A DNA stretch of 8,080 nt. It comes from Acetobacteraceae bacterium. Lineage in GTDB: Bacteria; Pseudomonadota; Alphaproteobacteria; Acetobacterales; Acetobacteraceae. A program made the translations under genes and the position numbers. The notes below the pieces were generated by a model that worked only from the letters and a program-made list of their open reading frames with translations, was not told where the DNA came from and did no database searches. Below, one piece after another: positions 1 to 6,275 of the stretch (the first letter of the stretch is position 1; every line of letters begins with the position of its first letter). The stretch lies in NCBI GenBank assembly GCA_947475475.1, contig CANJOG010000069.1, positions 1 to 8,080 of the forward strand, read 5' to 3'.

Positions 1-38
1 CATGCTGCGGATTCTGAATATGCGCCAGCGCGGCCGGA

Positions 39-806
39 TCACACGCCCTTGCGCACCGAGGTCGAGCCGCCATCAATGACAATGTTCTGGCCGGTCACAT
101 AGCGGCTTTCGATCGAGGCGAGCCAGACCGCCGCATGGGCGATATCCTCCGGCCAGCCCGTGCGGCCCAGCGGATTGCGTGAGGCGACACTGGCGGCGAT
201 CTGCTCGCTGGTCATGCCTGGCCGCGAGATCAACGACATCGAGGTCACAATTCCGCCAGGCGAGATGCAATTGGCGCGAATGCCCAATTCCGCGCCTTCC
301 GCGGCGGTATGGCGCGTGAGCTGGAGCAGTCCGCCCTTCGATGCGCCATATCCCGTCTGGTCCGGATTTCCCATCACCGCCGCAATCGAGGCGATGTTCA
401 CCACGGCGGCATCCTCGCGCGCGCGCAGATGCGGGAAGCAAGCGCGCGTGCAGAGCCAAGGGCCCTTGAGATTGACGGCGATCGAGCGGTCGAATTGTTC
501 CTCGCTGTGATCGGCATATTTCAGCTTGTTGAACAAGACACCGGCATTGTTCACCAGAACATCGATCTGGCCGAATGTCTCCACGGTGCGAGCCACCAAT
601 CCTTGCACGGACTCGCCACTTGTCACATCGGTATGAGTATAGCGGCAATCCGGCCCCAATTCCTGGGCCAGCGCCGCGCCGGCGGCGTCGTCAAGATCGG
701 CGAGCATGACGCGAGCACCTGCGGTGACGAATGCCCTGGCGATGGCCGCGCCAATCCCCATTGCTCCGCCGGTGACGATTGCCACGCGTCCAACCATCCG
801 GTTCAT
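39..806 (-). CDS. SDR-family NAD(P)-dependent oxidoreductase
   Basis: A classical short-chain dehydrogenase/reductase of 255 residues, the usual family length, expected to be cytosolic and to interconvert an alcohol and a ketone using NAD(H). The Rossmann glycine motif TGGAMGIG is at residues 12-19. Asp37 at the end of beta-2 suggests a preference for NAD over NADP. NNAG is at 86-89, and the catalytic tetrad reads Asn112, Ser140, Tyr153 and Lys157 (YGASK). The C-terminal YVTGQNIVIDGG stretch is typical of the family. The chosen ATG has a GGGGAG ribosome site six bases upstream; Met4 is a weaker alternative. The gene diverges from a cytochrome P450 across 137 bp, so it may oxidise the hydroxylated P450 product; that is inference. 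The fold and chemistry are secure, but SDR substrates cannot be read from motifs, so no gene name is given. Confidence 0.95.
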   Translation of the reverse strand: MNRMVGRVAIVTGGAMGIGAAIARAFVTAGARVMLADLDDAAGAALAQELGPDCRYTHTDVTSGESVQGLVARTVETFGQIDVLVNNAGVLFNKLKYADHSEEQFDRSIAVNLKGPWLCTRACFPHLRAREDAAVVNIASIAAVMGNPDQTGYGASKGGLLQLTRHTAAEGAELGIRANCISPGGIVTSMSLISRPGMTSEQIAASVASRNPLGRTGWPEDIAHAAVWLASIESRYVTGQNIVIDGGSTSVRKGV

Positions 807-810
807 CCGC

Positions 811-824
811 TTCTCCCCTGAGAA
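811..824 (-). promoter_or_regulatory. Small hairpin overlapping the SDR ribosome site
   Basis: Read on the minus strand, TTCTC, a loop of AGGG and GAGAA form a perfect 5 bp stem whose loop and 3' arm contain the SDR gene's GGGGAG ribosome site. Folding would partly hide that site. The inner end shares two bases (823-824) with a larger inverted repeat, so the two structures could not both form fully. The pairing is seen directly; any effect on translation is inference, and the stem is short enough to be chance. Confidence 0.25.
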
Positions 825-844
825 GCCGCGTTTGTCCGCGGCTT
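823..844. promoter_or_regulatory. Inverted repeat, candidate operator of the SDR/P450 pair
   Basis: AAGCCGCG (823-830) and CGCGGCTT (837-844) are perfect 8-base inverted copies separated by TTTGTC. The right arm runs into the -35 candidate TTGACC (843-848) of the P450 promoter, and the left arm lies next to the SDR ribosome site. A dimeric repressor binding here could control both divergent genes. No regulator gene is in the window to pair it with, and a transcribed hairpin is an alternative reading. Confidence 0.35.
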
Positions 845-900
845 GACCCGATCATTGCACCCAAGGCATAGTTTGAAAAGATACAAGCGTGCCGGACAAA
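831..900. promoter_or_regulatory. Spaced inverted repeat flanking the candidate P450 promoter
   Basis: TTTGTCCG (831-838) recurs as its exact reverse complement CGGACAAA at 893-900. The two centres are 62 bp apart, close to six turns of B-DNA, and they bracket the candidate -35 and -10 elements. This would fit a protein contacting two face-matched half-sites or forming a small loop. An 8-base match in a region this size can occur by chance, so this is a lead rather than a called site. Confidence 0.22.
843..872 (+). promoter_or_regulatory. Candidate sigma-70 promoter for the P450 gene
   Basis: TTGACC (843-848, five of six consensus bases) is followed after 18 bases by CATAGT (867-872, four of six). 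Transcription would start near 880, giving a leader of about 65 bases before the P450 ATG. The -35 element overlaps the right arm of the 823-844 inverted repeat, as expected for a repressible promoter. It is a motif match only; alphaproteobacterial promoters often fit the consensus poorly. Confidence 0.35.
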
Positions 901-943
901 GATGCGGAGTTAACCGTATCCCGCGCGCCGCGGAGGAACGCAA

Positions 944-2218
944 ATGGACACACCGGAACCGGGCAACAAGCCGCTCCTGGGCGAATCCTATCTCTCGACG
1001 CGCGATCACGAGCCCTACGATTTCTACGCCAGGCTCGACCAGAGCAAGGGCGTGCAATGGGATGAGGAACTCAGCGCCTGGATCGTCTCCTCCGATAAAT
1101 TGTGCCGCGAGGTGATGAGCAAGGACGATGTGGTCTATGACGCACCGGAACGCGAAGCCGCTGTCCGTGCCAAGCTGTTTGGCAGCCCCCGAATCCTGCC
1201 CGGGCTGAAGGGCGAAGAGCATGACCGCCTGTATCGCTGGTGGCTCAGTGTTTTCTCGCCGCGGAAAGTGGTCGAGCATCGCGTCAATGTTATCCGCCCG
1301 GTTGTGGCGCAAAGCATCGACCGGTTCATCGAAGACGGAAAAGCCGAGCTGGTCGATGATTTCGCCGAGCGTATTCCCATTCGCGTGATCATGCGCCTGA
1401 TGGACCTGCCCTGGCAGGATGATGCCTATGTCGAGCGCTACCGTACCCTGAACTACCAGCTGGTCTCGGCGCTGACCCATAAGGGCATGAAGACCAAGGA
1501 GACCGAGACCGGCGCGCAGGAAGTACGCGAAACCGGCTATGGCGCATCCGAGGAAATCGAGGAGATGCTCGCGCCCTACCTCACCGCCCGCCAGAATGGT
1601 GAAGGCGACGATCTGATCAGCCAGCTCTGGGCCAATGGTCCGAAGCTGATCGAGGGCTGGAATATGGCGGATATGCGCGCCAATACCCGGCTGATGATGC
1701 AGGCGGGCGCGGATACCACCACCTACGCGACCAAGAATGCGATCTACCTGCTCTCGACGCGGCCGGAGTTGAAGGAAAAGCTGATCGGCGCCGATGAATC
1801 GGTGATCGCCAATTTCGTCGAGGAATTGCTGCGGCTTTACGGCCCGGTGCATTTCCGCTCACGCGAGGCGCTGGTGGATACCGAACTGGGCGGCTGCCCG
1901 ATCGCCAAGGGCGAGGCGGTGCTGCCGGTTGTTGCCGCCGCCAATCGCGATCCGGCGCGCCATGCCTGCCCGAATGATTTCGACCTGGCGCGCAAGCTGC
2001 CGCGCGATCATGTCGCCTTCCATTTCGGCACCCATACCTGCGTCGGTGCCGCGCTAGCGCGGGCGGAATTGCAGGAGGCGATCGGCGCGCTGCTGCGGCG
2101 CCTGCCGGATATGCGGCTCGACCCAAATGCGGAGCCGCCGAAAATGACCGGCTGGCTGCTGCGCTCCTTCGCCCCGCTGAACGTGCTGTTCACGCCGGGG
2201 GCGAAAGTGTCTGGCTGA
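944..2218 (+). CDS. Cytochrome P450 monooxygenase (bacterial class I type)
   Basis: A soluble 424-residue P450, the usual length for bacterial CYPs, with no signal peptide or membrane anchor. It should insert one oxygen atom from O2 into an organic substrate using electrons from a ferredoxin. The I-helix oxygen-activation motif AGADTT is at 254-259 (Asp257, Thr258). The K-helix ExxR is Glu294-Leu-Leu-Arg297. The heme-binding loop FHFGTHTCVG matches the FxxGxHxCxG signature, with Cys366 as the heme thiolate. The C-helix region GEEHDRLYRWW (His93) corresponds to the segment that contacts a heme propionate; its paired Trp is less usual. GGAGG lies seven bases before the ATG, which fixes the start. 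No ferredoxin or reductase is adjacent, so redox partners must be encoded elsewhere. The divergent SDR suggests a hydroxylate-then-oxidise pathway, perhaps catabolic. I cannot assign a CYP family or substrate. Confidence 0.97.
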   Translation: MDTPEPGNKPLLGESYLSTRDHEPYDFYARLDQSKGVQWDEELSAWIVSSDKLCREVMSKDDVVYDAPEREAAVRAKLFGSPRILPGLKGEEHDRLYRWWLSVFSPRKVVEHRVNVIRPVVAQSIDRFIEDGKAELVDDFAERIPIRVIMRLMDLPWQDDAYVERYRTLNYQLVSALTHKGMKTKETETGAQEVRETGYGASEEIEEMLAPYLTARQNGEGDDLISQLWANGPKLIEGWNMADMRANTRLMMQAGADTTTYATKNAIYLLSTRPELKEKLIGADESVIANFVEELLRLYGPVHFRSREALVDTELGGCPIAKGEAVLPVVAAANRDPARHACPNDFDLARKLPRDHVAFHFGTHTCVGAALARAELQEAIGALLRRLPDMRLDPNAEPPKMTGWLLRSFAPLNVLFTPGAKVSG

Positions 2219-2220
2219 CC

Positions 2221-2246
2221 CGGCTCAGGCTGCCTTCAGCCGTTTG
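2221..2246 (+). terminator. Weak candidate terminator after the P450 gene
   Basis: Just after the P450 stop codon, GGCTG (2228-2232) and CAGCC (2237-2241) can pair around a CCTT loop; alternatively CGGCT (2221-2225) pairs with AGCCG (2238-2242). Both are followed by only three T residues. The sequence also encodes the C-terminus of the convergent oxygenase gene, so codon constraint may explain it. The stem is short and the T-tract poor. Confidence 0.22.
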
Positions 2247-2851
2247 AGGAAGGCAGAAATCCGATGGCGCCGCATTTCGCTGCGGGCCTTGGCATCGGTG
2301 GTCATGTAGTTGAGCTGCACGGTTACGCGCTTGCCGCTGAACGGGCGATGGCCGTGCCAGGACGCCGCGCTGTTGGGGAAGACCAGCAGCGTGCCATTCA
2401 CCGGCGGCACTTCGACCGCGAAATTCTCCAGGTCCGTGCCGTTGCGCAGCAAGCGCAGGCAGCCTTCCTGGCGGTCCCACTGCTCGGCCGCCGGATTGAG
2501 GTAGAGCAGCACGGTGACGCGCTTGGCGGTGCTGTCGCAGTGGATCTGCCCGTCCCGCGACGTGGTGTGGCCGCGCAGTGTGATCATGGTTGGCGCATCG
2601 GCGAGATCGAGGCCGAATTTGCGCGCCACGGCATCGCGGAAGGCCGGGCCCTCCATCTCGCTGAACAGGGCGCGCGCCTCTCGGGGCATTTTCAGCGACT
2701 CGATGGGGAAGCTGCCCCGGCCAGGCGGGTCCGGCAACTGGGCGACAATGCGGGACAGGGCCGGTTCGGGCAGGAAGCGGGGCACGACGATATGCCGGAA
2801 CGGGTCTTCCGCCACCTGCGTGGCCTCCAGCGCGGCATAATCCAGCAGCAT
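2225..2851 (-). CDS. 2-oxoglutarate/Fe(II)-dependent oxygenase, prolyl-4-hydroxylase-like
   Basis: A 208-residue protein with the signature of a 2OG/Fe(II) dioxygenase, which couples oxidative decarboxylation of 2-oxoglutarate to hydroxylation of a substrate. The iron-binding HxD is His104-Cys-Asp106 within QIHCDS. The distal histidine is in SWHGHRPFSGKR, most likely His166 by spacing, with His168 as the alternative. Arg175 is the expected ligand of the 2OG carboxylate. Strands around VTVLLYLNP (112-120) and GTLLVFPNS (153-161) fit the double-stranded beta-helix core. No signal peptide is visible. The ATG has an AGAGGA ribosome site about seven bases upstream. The gene converges on the P450 with six bases between stop codons and diverges from tkt. 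Relatives often sit in polysaccharide or glycosyltransferase clusters, but nothing of that kind is here, so the substrate is unknown. Confidence 0.88.
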   Translation of the reverse strand: MLLDYAALEATQVAEDPFRHIVVPRFLPEPALSRIVAQLPDPPGRGSFPIESLKMPREARALFSEMEGPAFRDAVARKFGLDLADAPTMITLRGHTTSRDGQIHCDSTAKRVTVLLYLNPAAEQWDRQEGCLRLLRNGTDLENFAVEVPPVNGTLLVFPNSAASWHGHRPFSGKRVTVQLNYMTTDAKARSEMRRHRISAFLKRLKAA

Positions 2852-3054
2852 TGGCGATCCTCTCCCGAATACCCCTCATATAGCACGGAAAACGGCGCCA
2901 AACCTGCGCCCGGCACGCATGAGACTTGCACCCGCGCCAAGGATTCCGGCCCCCAAACCTACCCGCGCCGCCTTGCGAGCCGAGGCCAGCACTTCTATAG
3001 CCCACCCGGCTGAATGCCCCGCCAAAATGCCGAGTCCGGGCCACCGGGCACGCC
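2852..3054. other. Non-coding gap between the 2OG oxygenase and the tkt leader repeat
   Basis: I find no protein gene or RNA gene in this stretch. It contains the ribosome site of the oxygenase at its left end and a -10-like TATATG on the minus strand near 2876-2881 without a convincing -35. The candidate tkt promoter at 2973-3001 is annotated separately. The remainder is C-rich sequence without recognisable repeats. Confidence 0.6.
2973..3001 (+). promoter_or_regulatory. Candidate sigma-70 promoter of the tkt-gap-pgk operon
   Basis: TTGCGA (2973-2978) and TATAGC (2996-3001) each match four of six consensus bases and are exactly 17 bases apart. Transcription would begin near 3008, leaving a leader of about 170 bases that contains the whole two-part palindrome. 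It is the best-spaced pair I found between the divergent genes, but the match is modest and unsupported by other data. Confidence 0.33.
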
Positions 3055-3158
3055 CTAGAGCACGAACGGTTCAAGCTGAACCATCCATGCTCTAGAAGCC
3101 TATGTTTGATCGCATGATTCAGACCTCCGGTGAGCCCACCTTCGGTCATCATGCTCTA
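3055..3158. repeat. Two-part palindromic repeat element in the tkt leader
   Basis: Module one (3055-3095) begins CTAGAGCA and ends TGCTCTAG, a perfect 8-base inverted pair, and encloses GGTTCA-AGC-TGAACC (3068-3082), a perfect 6 bp stem. Module two (3112-3154) begins GCATGAT and ends ATCATGC (perfect 7 bp), enclosing GACC/GGTC and GGTG/CACC stems around AGCC. Both modules close with the same CATGCTCTA (3086-3094 and 3150-3158), a 64-base periodicity. The layout resembles small dispersed intergenic repeats I recall from Rhizobiales and Rhodospirillales genomes; that link comes from memory, not a search. The element ends 21 bases before the tkt ATG, so it is probably transcribed as two consecutive hairpins. 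Confidence 0.65.
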
Positions 3159-3179
3159 ACGCATCCGTAAGGAGCCGCG

Positions 3180-5216
3180 ATGGCCAGCATCGTCGATCTG
3201 ACCGCCGAAAACCCCGCCCTTGCGGCCCAGGCGGCTATTCTCGCCCGGCCAGTGACGCCTGAGCGCCAGATGGCCGATGCCATCCGCGTGCTGGCGATCG
3301 ATGCGGTGCAGGCGGCGAATTCCGGCCATCCCGGCATGCCGATGGGCATGGCCGATGCCGCCACCGTTCTGTGGTCCCGCTTCCTGAAATTCGACGCCGC
3401 CGACCCCCGCTGGCCAGATCGCGACCGTTTTGTGCTCTCCGCTGGCCATGGCTCGATGCTGCTCTACGCCCTGCTGCATCTGACCGGCCATGCCGGCATG
3501 ACCACGGACGATCTGAAGAATTTCCGCCAGTTGCACTCGCCCGCCGCCGGCCATCCCGAGTTCGGCGAGCATCCGGCCATTGAGCTGACCACCGGCCCGC
3601 TGGGCCAGGGCATTGCCACTGCTGTCGGCATGGCGATGGCGGAGCGCCTGCTCGCCGCCCGCTTTGGCAAGAGCCTGGTCGATCACCGCACCTGGGTGAT
3701 CTGCGGCGATGGCGATCTGATGGAAGGCGTCAGCCACGAGGCCTGCTCGCTGGCCGGCCATCTGAAGCTGGACAAGCTGACCGTCCTCTACGACAGCAAC
3801 AATATCTGCATCGACGGCAACACCAATCTCAGCTTCTCCGACGACACCGCCAAGCGCTTCGCCGCTTATGGCTGGGCGGTGAAGGAAGTGGACGGGCATG
3901 ACCACGCCCAGATCGCCGCCGCCCTCTCGGCCGCCACGCGGTCGAAGAAACCGACGCTTGTGATCTGCAAGACCATTATCGGCTTTGCTGCCCCCACCAA
4001 GGCGGGCACGGCGGGCTTGCATGGCGCTCCGTTGGGCAAGGACGAGGCGGCTGCCACCAAGGCGGCGCTCGGCTGGACGGCCGCGCCCTTCGAAGTGCCG
4101 GAGCCGATTGCCGAACGCTGGCAGGCCGCCGGCCGCCGTGGCGAGACTGCACGGCGCGGCTGGCTCAAGCGCATCGCCCGCCACCAGCAGCGCGCCGAAT
4201 TCGAGCGCGTGATGGCCGGCAAGCTGCCCGAGGCCTGGCATGAAGCCATGGGAGCGTTCCGCGCCCAGCTCGCCGAGACCAAGCCGAAGCTTGCCACCCG
4301 TCAGTCCAGCCAGAAGGCGCTGGAAGTGCTGGTCCCGGCGATACCGGAACTGGTCGGCGGCTCGGCCGACCTCACCGGCTCCAACCTGACTTTGGTCGGC
4401 GGCATGGGCATCGTGCAGCCTGGGAACTTCGCCGGGCGTTACATCCATTATGGTGTGCGCGAACACGGTATGGCTGCGGCGATGAACGGTATGGCGCTGC
4501 ATGGCGGGGTCATCCCCTATGGCGGCGGCTTCTTCGTGTTCAGCGATTATTGCCGCCCTTCGATTCGCCTGGCCGCTTTGATGCGGCTCCGGGTGATCCA
4601 TGTGATGACCCACGACTCCATTGGCCTTGGCGAGGACGGCCCGACGCATCAGCCGATCGAACATCTGGCCAGCCTGCGCGCCATGCCGAATGTCGCGATG
4701 TTCCGCCCGGCCGATGCGCTGGAGACCGCCGAGTGCTGGGAGCTGGCGATTCGTCGCGCCGATGGCCCGAGCATCCTCGCGCTGAGCCGCCAGGGCGTGC
4801 CGGCTTTGCGCTCAGATGTGGGCGAGAATCGCAGTGCCCGTGGCGGCTATGTGGTGGCGGAAGCCGATGGTCCGCGCCAGGCGACGCTGATCGGCACAGG
4901 CACGGAAGTGGCGATTGCCATGGCGGCGCGCGATGCGTTGGCGGCGGACGGGATTTCCGTCGCGGTTGTCTCGCTCCCCTGCTGGGAGCTGTTCGCCGCG
5001 CAGGATGAGGCCTGGCGCAATGCCGTGCTCGGCAGTGCTCCGCGCTTCGGTATCGAGGCAGGCTCGCCCATGGGCTGGGATCGCTGGCTCGGCGCCGATG
5101 GCGTGTTCCTCGGCATGACCACGTTCGGTGCCTCGGCGCCGTTCGAAGTTCTCTACAAGCATTTCGGTTTGACGCCCGAGGCGCTGGTCGCCGCGGTGAA
5201 GAAGCGTCTTGGTTGA
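3180..5216 (+). CDS. tkt: Transketolase
   Basis: Transketolase moves two-carbon ketol units between sugar phosphates (xylulose-5-P with ribose-5-P or erythrose-4-P) in the non-oxidative pentose phosphate or Calvin pathway, using thiamine diphosphate and a divalent metal in the cytosol. At 678 residues it has the expected length. The ThDP motif GDGDLMEG starts at 176; Asp177, Asn207 and the backbone at Ile209 are the predicted metal ligands. Glu428 in YGVREHGMA is the catalytic glutamate that activates the aminopyrimidine ring. Substrate-site histidines are seen at 50 (SGHPG), 90 (AGHGS), 281 (HGAPLG), 478 and 490, with Arg537 in SRQG. The N-terminus is about 24 residues longer than E. coli TktA judged by His50, but AAGGAG five bases before this ATG supports the start. 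It is the first gene of the tkt-gap-pgk operon, 30 bases from gap. Confidence 0.98.
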   Translation: MASIVDLTAENPALAAQAAILARPVTPERQMADAIRVLAIDAVQAANSGHPGMPMGMADAATVLWSRFLKFDAADPRWPDRDRFVLSAGHGSMLLYALLHLTGHAGMTTDDLKNFRQLHSPAAGHPEFGEHPAIELTTGPLGQGIATAVGMAMAERLLAARFGKSLVDHRTWVICGDGDLMEGVSHEACSLAGHLKLDKLTVLYDSNNICIDGNTNLSFSDDTAKRFAAYGWAVKEVDGHDHAQIAAALSAATRSKKPTLVICKTIIGFAAPTKAGTAGLHGAPLGKDEAAATKAALGWTAAPFEVPEPIAERWQAAGRRGETARRGWLKRIARHQQRAEFERVMAGKLPEAWHEAMGAFRAQLAETKPKLATRQSSQKALEVLVPAIPELVGGSADLTGSNLTLVGGMGIVQPGNFAGRYIHYGVREHGMAAAMNGMALHGGVIPYGGGFFVFSDYCRPSIRLAALMRLRVIHVMTHDSIGLGEDGPTHQPIEHLASLRAMPNVAMFRPADALETAECWELAIRRADGPSILALSRQGVPALRSDVGENRSARGGYVVAEADGPRQATLIGTGTEVAIAMAARDALAADGISVAVVSLPCWELFAAQDEAWRNAVLGSAPRFGIEAGSPMGWDRWLGADGVFLGMTTFGASAPFEVLYKHFGLTPEALVAAVKKRLG

Positions 5217-5246
5217 TATCCTTAGATCCAGACAGGAGAGAATAAA

Positions 5247-6260
5247 ATGGCCGTGAAGGTCGCCATCAATGGTTTCGGGCGTATCGGTCGCCTCGTGCTG
5301 CGCGCCATGGTCGAATCCGGCCGCAAGGATGTTGTGCCGGTCGTGATCAACGATCTCGGCAGCGTCGAGGCCAACGCCCATATGTTCAAGTATGACAGCG
5401 TGCATGGCCGATTCGCCGGCGATGTCGAAGTCTCTGGCGATACCATCACGATCCGCCATAACGGCCATGTCTATGGCCCGATCAAGGTCTCGGCCGAGCG
5501 CGATCCGACAAAGGTGCCGCTGGCGGGCGTTGATGTGGCGATGGAATGCACGGGCATCTTCACGACGAAGGCCGCCGCCGCGCAGCTCCTCACCGCCGGC
5601 GCCCGCAAGGTGCTGATCTCGGCCCCCGCTGATGGCGTGGATGCGACGGTTGTGTATGGCGTCAACCACAAGGTTGTGACGTCGGATATGACGGTGATCT
5701 CGAACGCCTCCTGCACCACCAACTGCCTGGCTCCGATGGCGAAGGTGCTGCACGAGAATTACGGCATCGAGCGCGGCTACATGGTCACCATCCATGCCTA
5801 TACGGGCGACCAGAAGACCGTCGATACGCTGCACAAGGATCTGCACCGCGCCCGCGCGGCGGCTGTGTCCATGATCCCGACCAGCACCGGTGCGGCCAAG
5901 GCCGTTGGCCTGGTGCTGCCGGAACTCGCCGGCAAGCTCGATGGCACCGCCATCCGCGTGCCGACGCCGAACGTGTCGCTGGTCTCGCTCGACGTGGTGC
6001 TGAAGAAGTCGCCCACGAAGAACGACATCAACGCGGCGATGAAGCTGGCGTCTGAAGGCGAGCTGAAGGGCATCCTGGCCTACAACACGGAGCCGCTGGT
6101 CTCGATCGATTTCAATGGTCAGCCCTTCTCCTGCACCTTCGACTCCACCCAGACCACGGTGGTTGATGGTGCGCTGTTCCGCGTGATGGGCTGGTACGAC
6201 AATGAGTGGGGCTTCTCCAACCGCATGTCGGACACCGCTGCGCTGTTCGGCTCGCTCTGA
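5247..6260 (+). CDS. gap: Glyceraldehyde-3-phosphate dehydrogenase, type I
   Basis: This enzyme reversibly oxidises and phosphorylates glyceraldehyde-3-phosphate to 1,3-bisphosphoglycerate, the substrate of the next gene's product. At 337 residues it is a normal type I GAPDH. The N-terminal Rossmann motif INGFGRIGR covers 7-15. Asp36 in IND matches NAD-using enzymes. The catalytic Cys156 sits in SNASCTTNC and its partner His183 in TIHAYTGDQ. The positions that are Leu-Pro in many NAD-specific enzymes read Thr-Leu (DTLHKD), so some NADP use cannot be excluded. The C-terminal WYDNEWGFSNRM motif is intact. The AGGAGAG ribosome site lies six bases before the ATG, the strongest in the operon, consistent with abundant product. 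It lies 30 bases after tkt and 15 before pgk with no terminator between. It could serve glycolysis, gluconeogenesis or carbon fixation. Confidence 0.98.
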   Translation: MAVKVAINGFGRIGRLVLRAMVESGRKDVVPVVINDLGSVEANAHMFKYDSVHGRFAGDVEVSGDTITIRHNGHVYGPIKVSAERDPTKVPLAGVDVAMECTGIFTTKAAAAQLLTAGARKVLISAPADGVDATVVYGVNHKVVTSDMTVISNASCTTNCLAPMAKVLHENYGIERGYMVTIHAYTGDQKTVDTLHKDLHRARAAAVSMIPTSTGAAKAVGLVLPELAGKLDGTAIRVPTPNVSLVSLDVVLKKSPTKNDINAAMKLASEGELKGILAYNTEPLVSIDFNGQPFSCTFDSTQTTVVDGALFRVMGWYDNEWGFSNRMSDTAALFGSL

Positions 6261-6275
6261 GAGCGGGGTTCCAGC

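Noticed and set aside
1..38. Possible neighbouring gene end or start at the left edge
   Set aside because: The 38 bases show no coding signature or ribosome site, and the stretch is too short to judge.
803..1852. A 349-codon minus-strand open frame antisense to the P450 gene
   Set aside because: It is opposite a gene with an intact P450 signature and strong ribosome site, and its translation shows no domain.
3068..3083. Possible LysR/CbbR-type operator in GGTTCA-AGC-TGAACC before tkt
   Set aside because: The TNA-N7-TNA spacing expected for CbbR does not fit, and the stem is better explained as part of the larger palindromic repeat. No cbbR or RuBisCO gene is in view.
2190..3152. A 320-codon minus-strand frame over the 2OG oxygenase and the intergenic gap
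   Set aside because: It overlaps, out of frame, the oxygenase whose iron-binding motifs are clear. It also runs through the palindromic repeat, and its translation has no domain pattern.
3156..4664. A 502-codon minus-strand open frame antisense to tkt
   Set aside because: Same explanation: it mirrors the transketolase codon pattern and has low-complexity composition without motifs.
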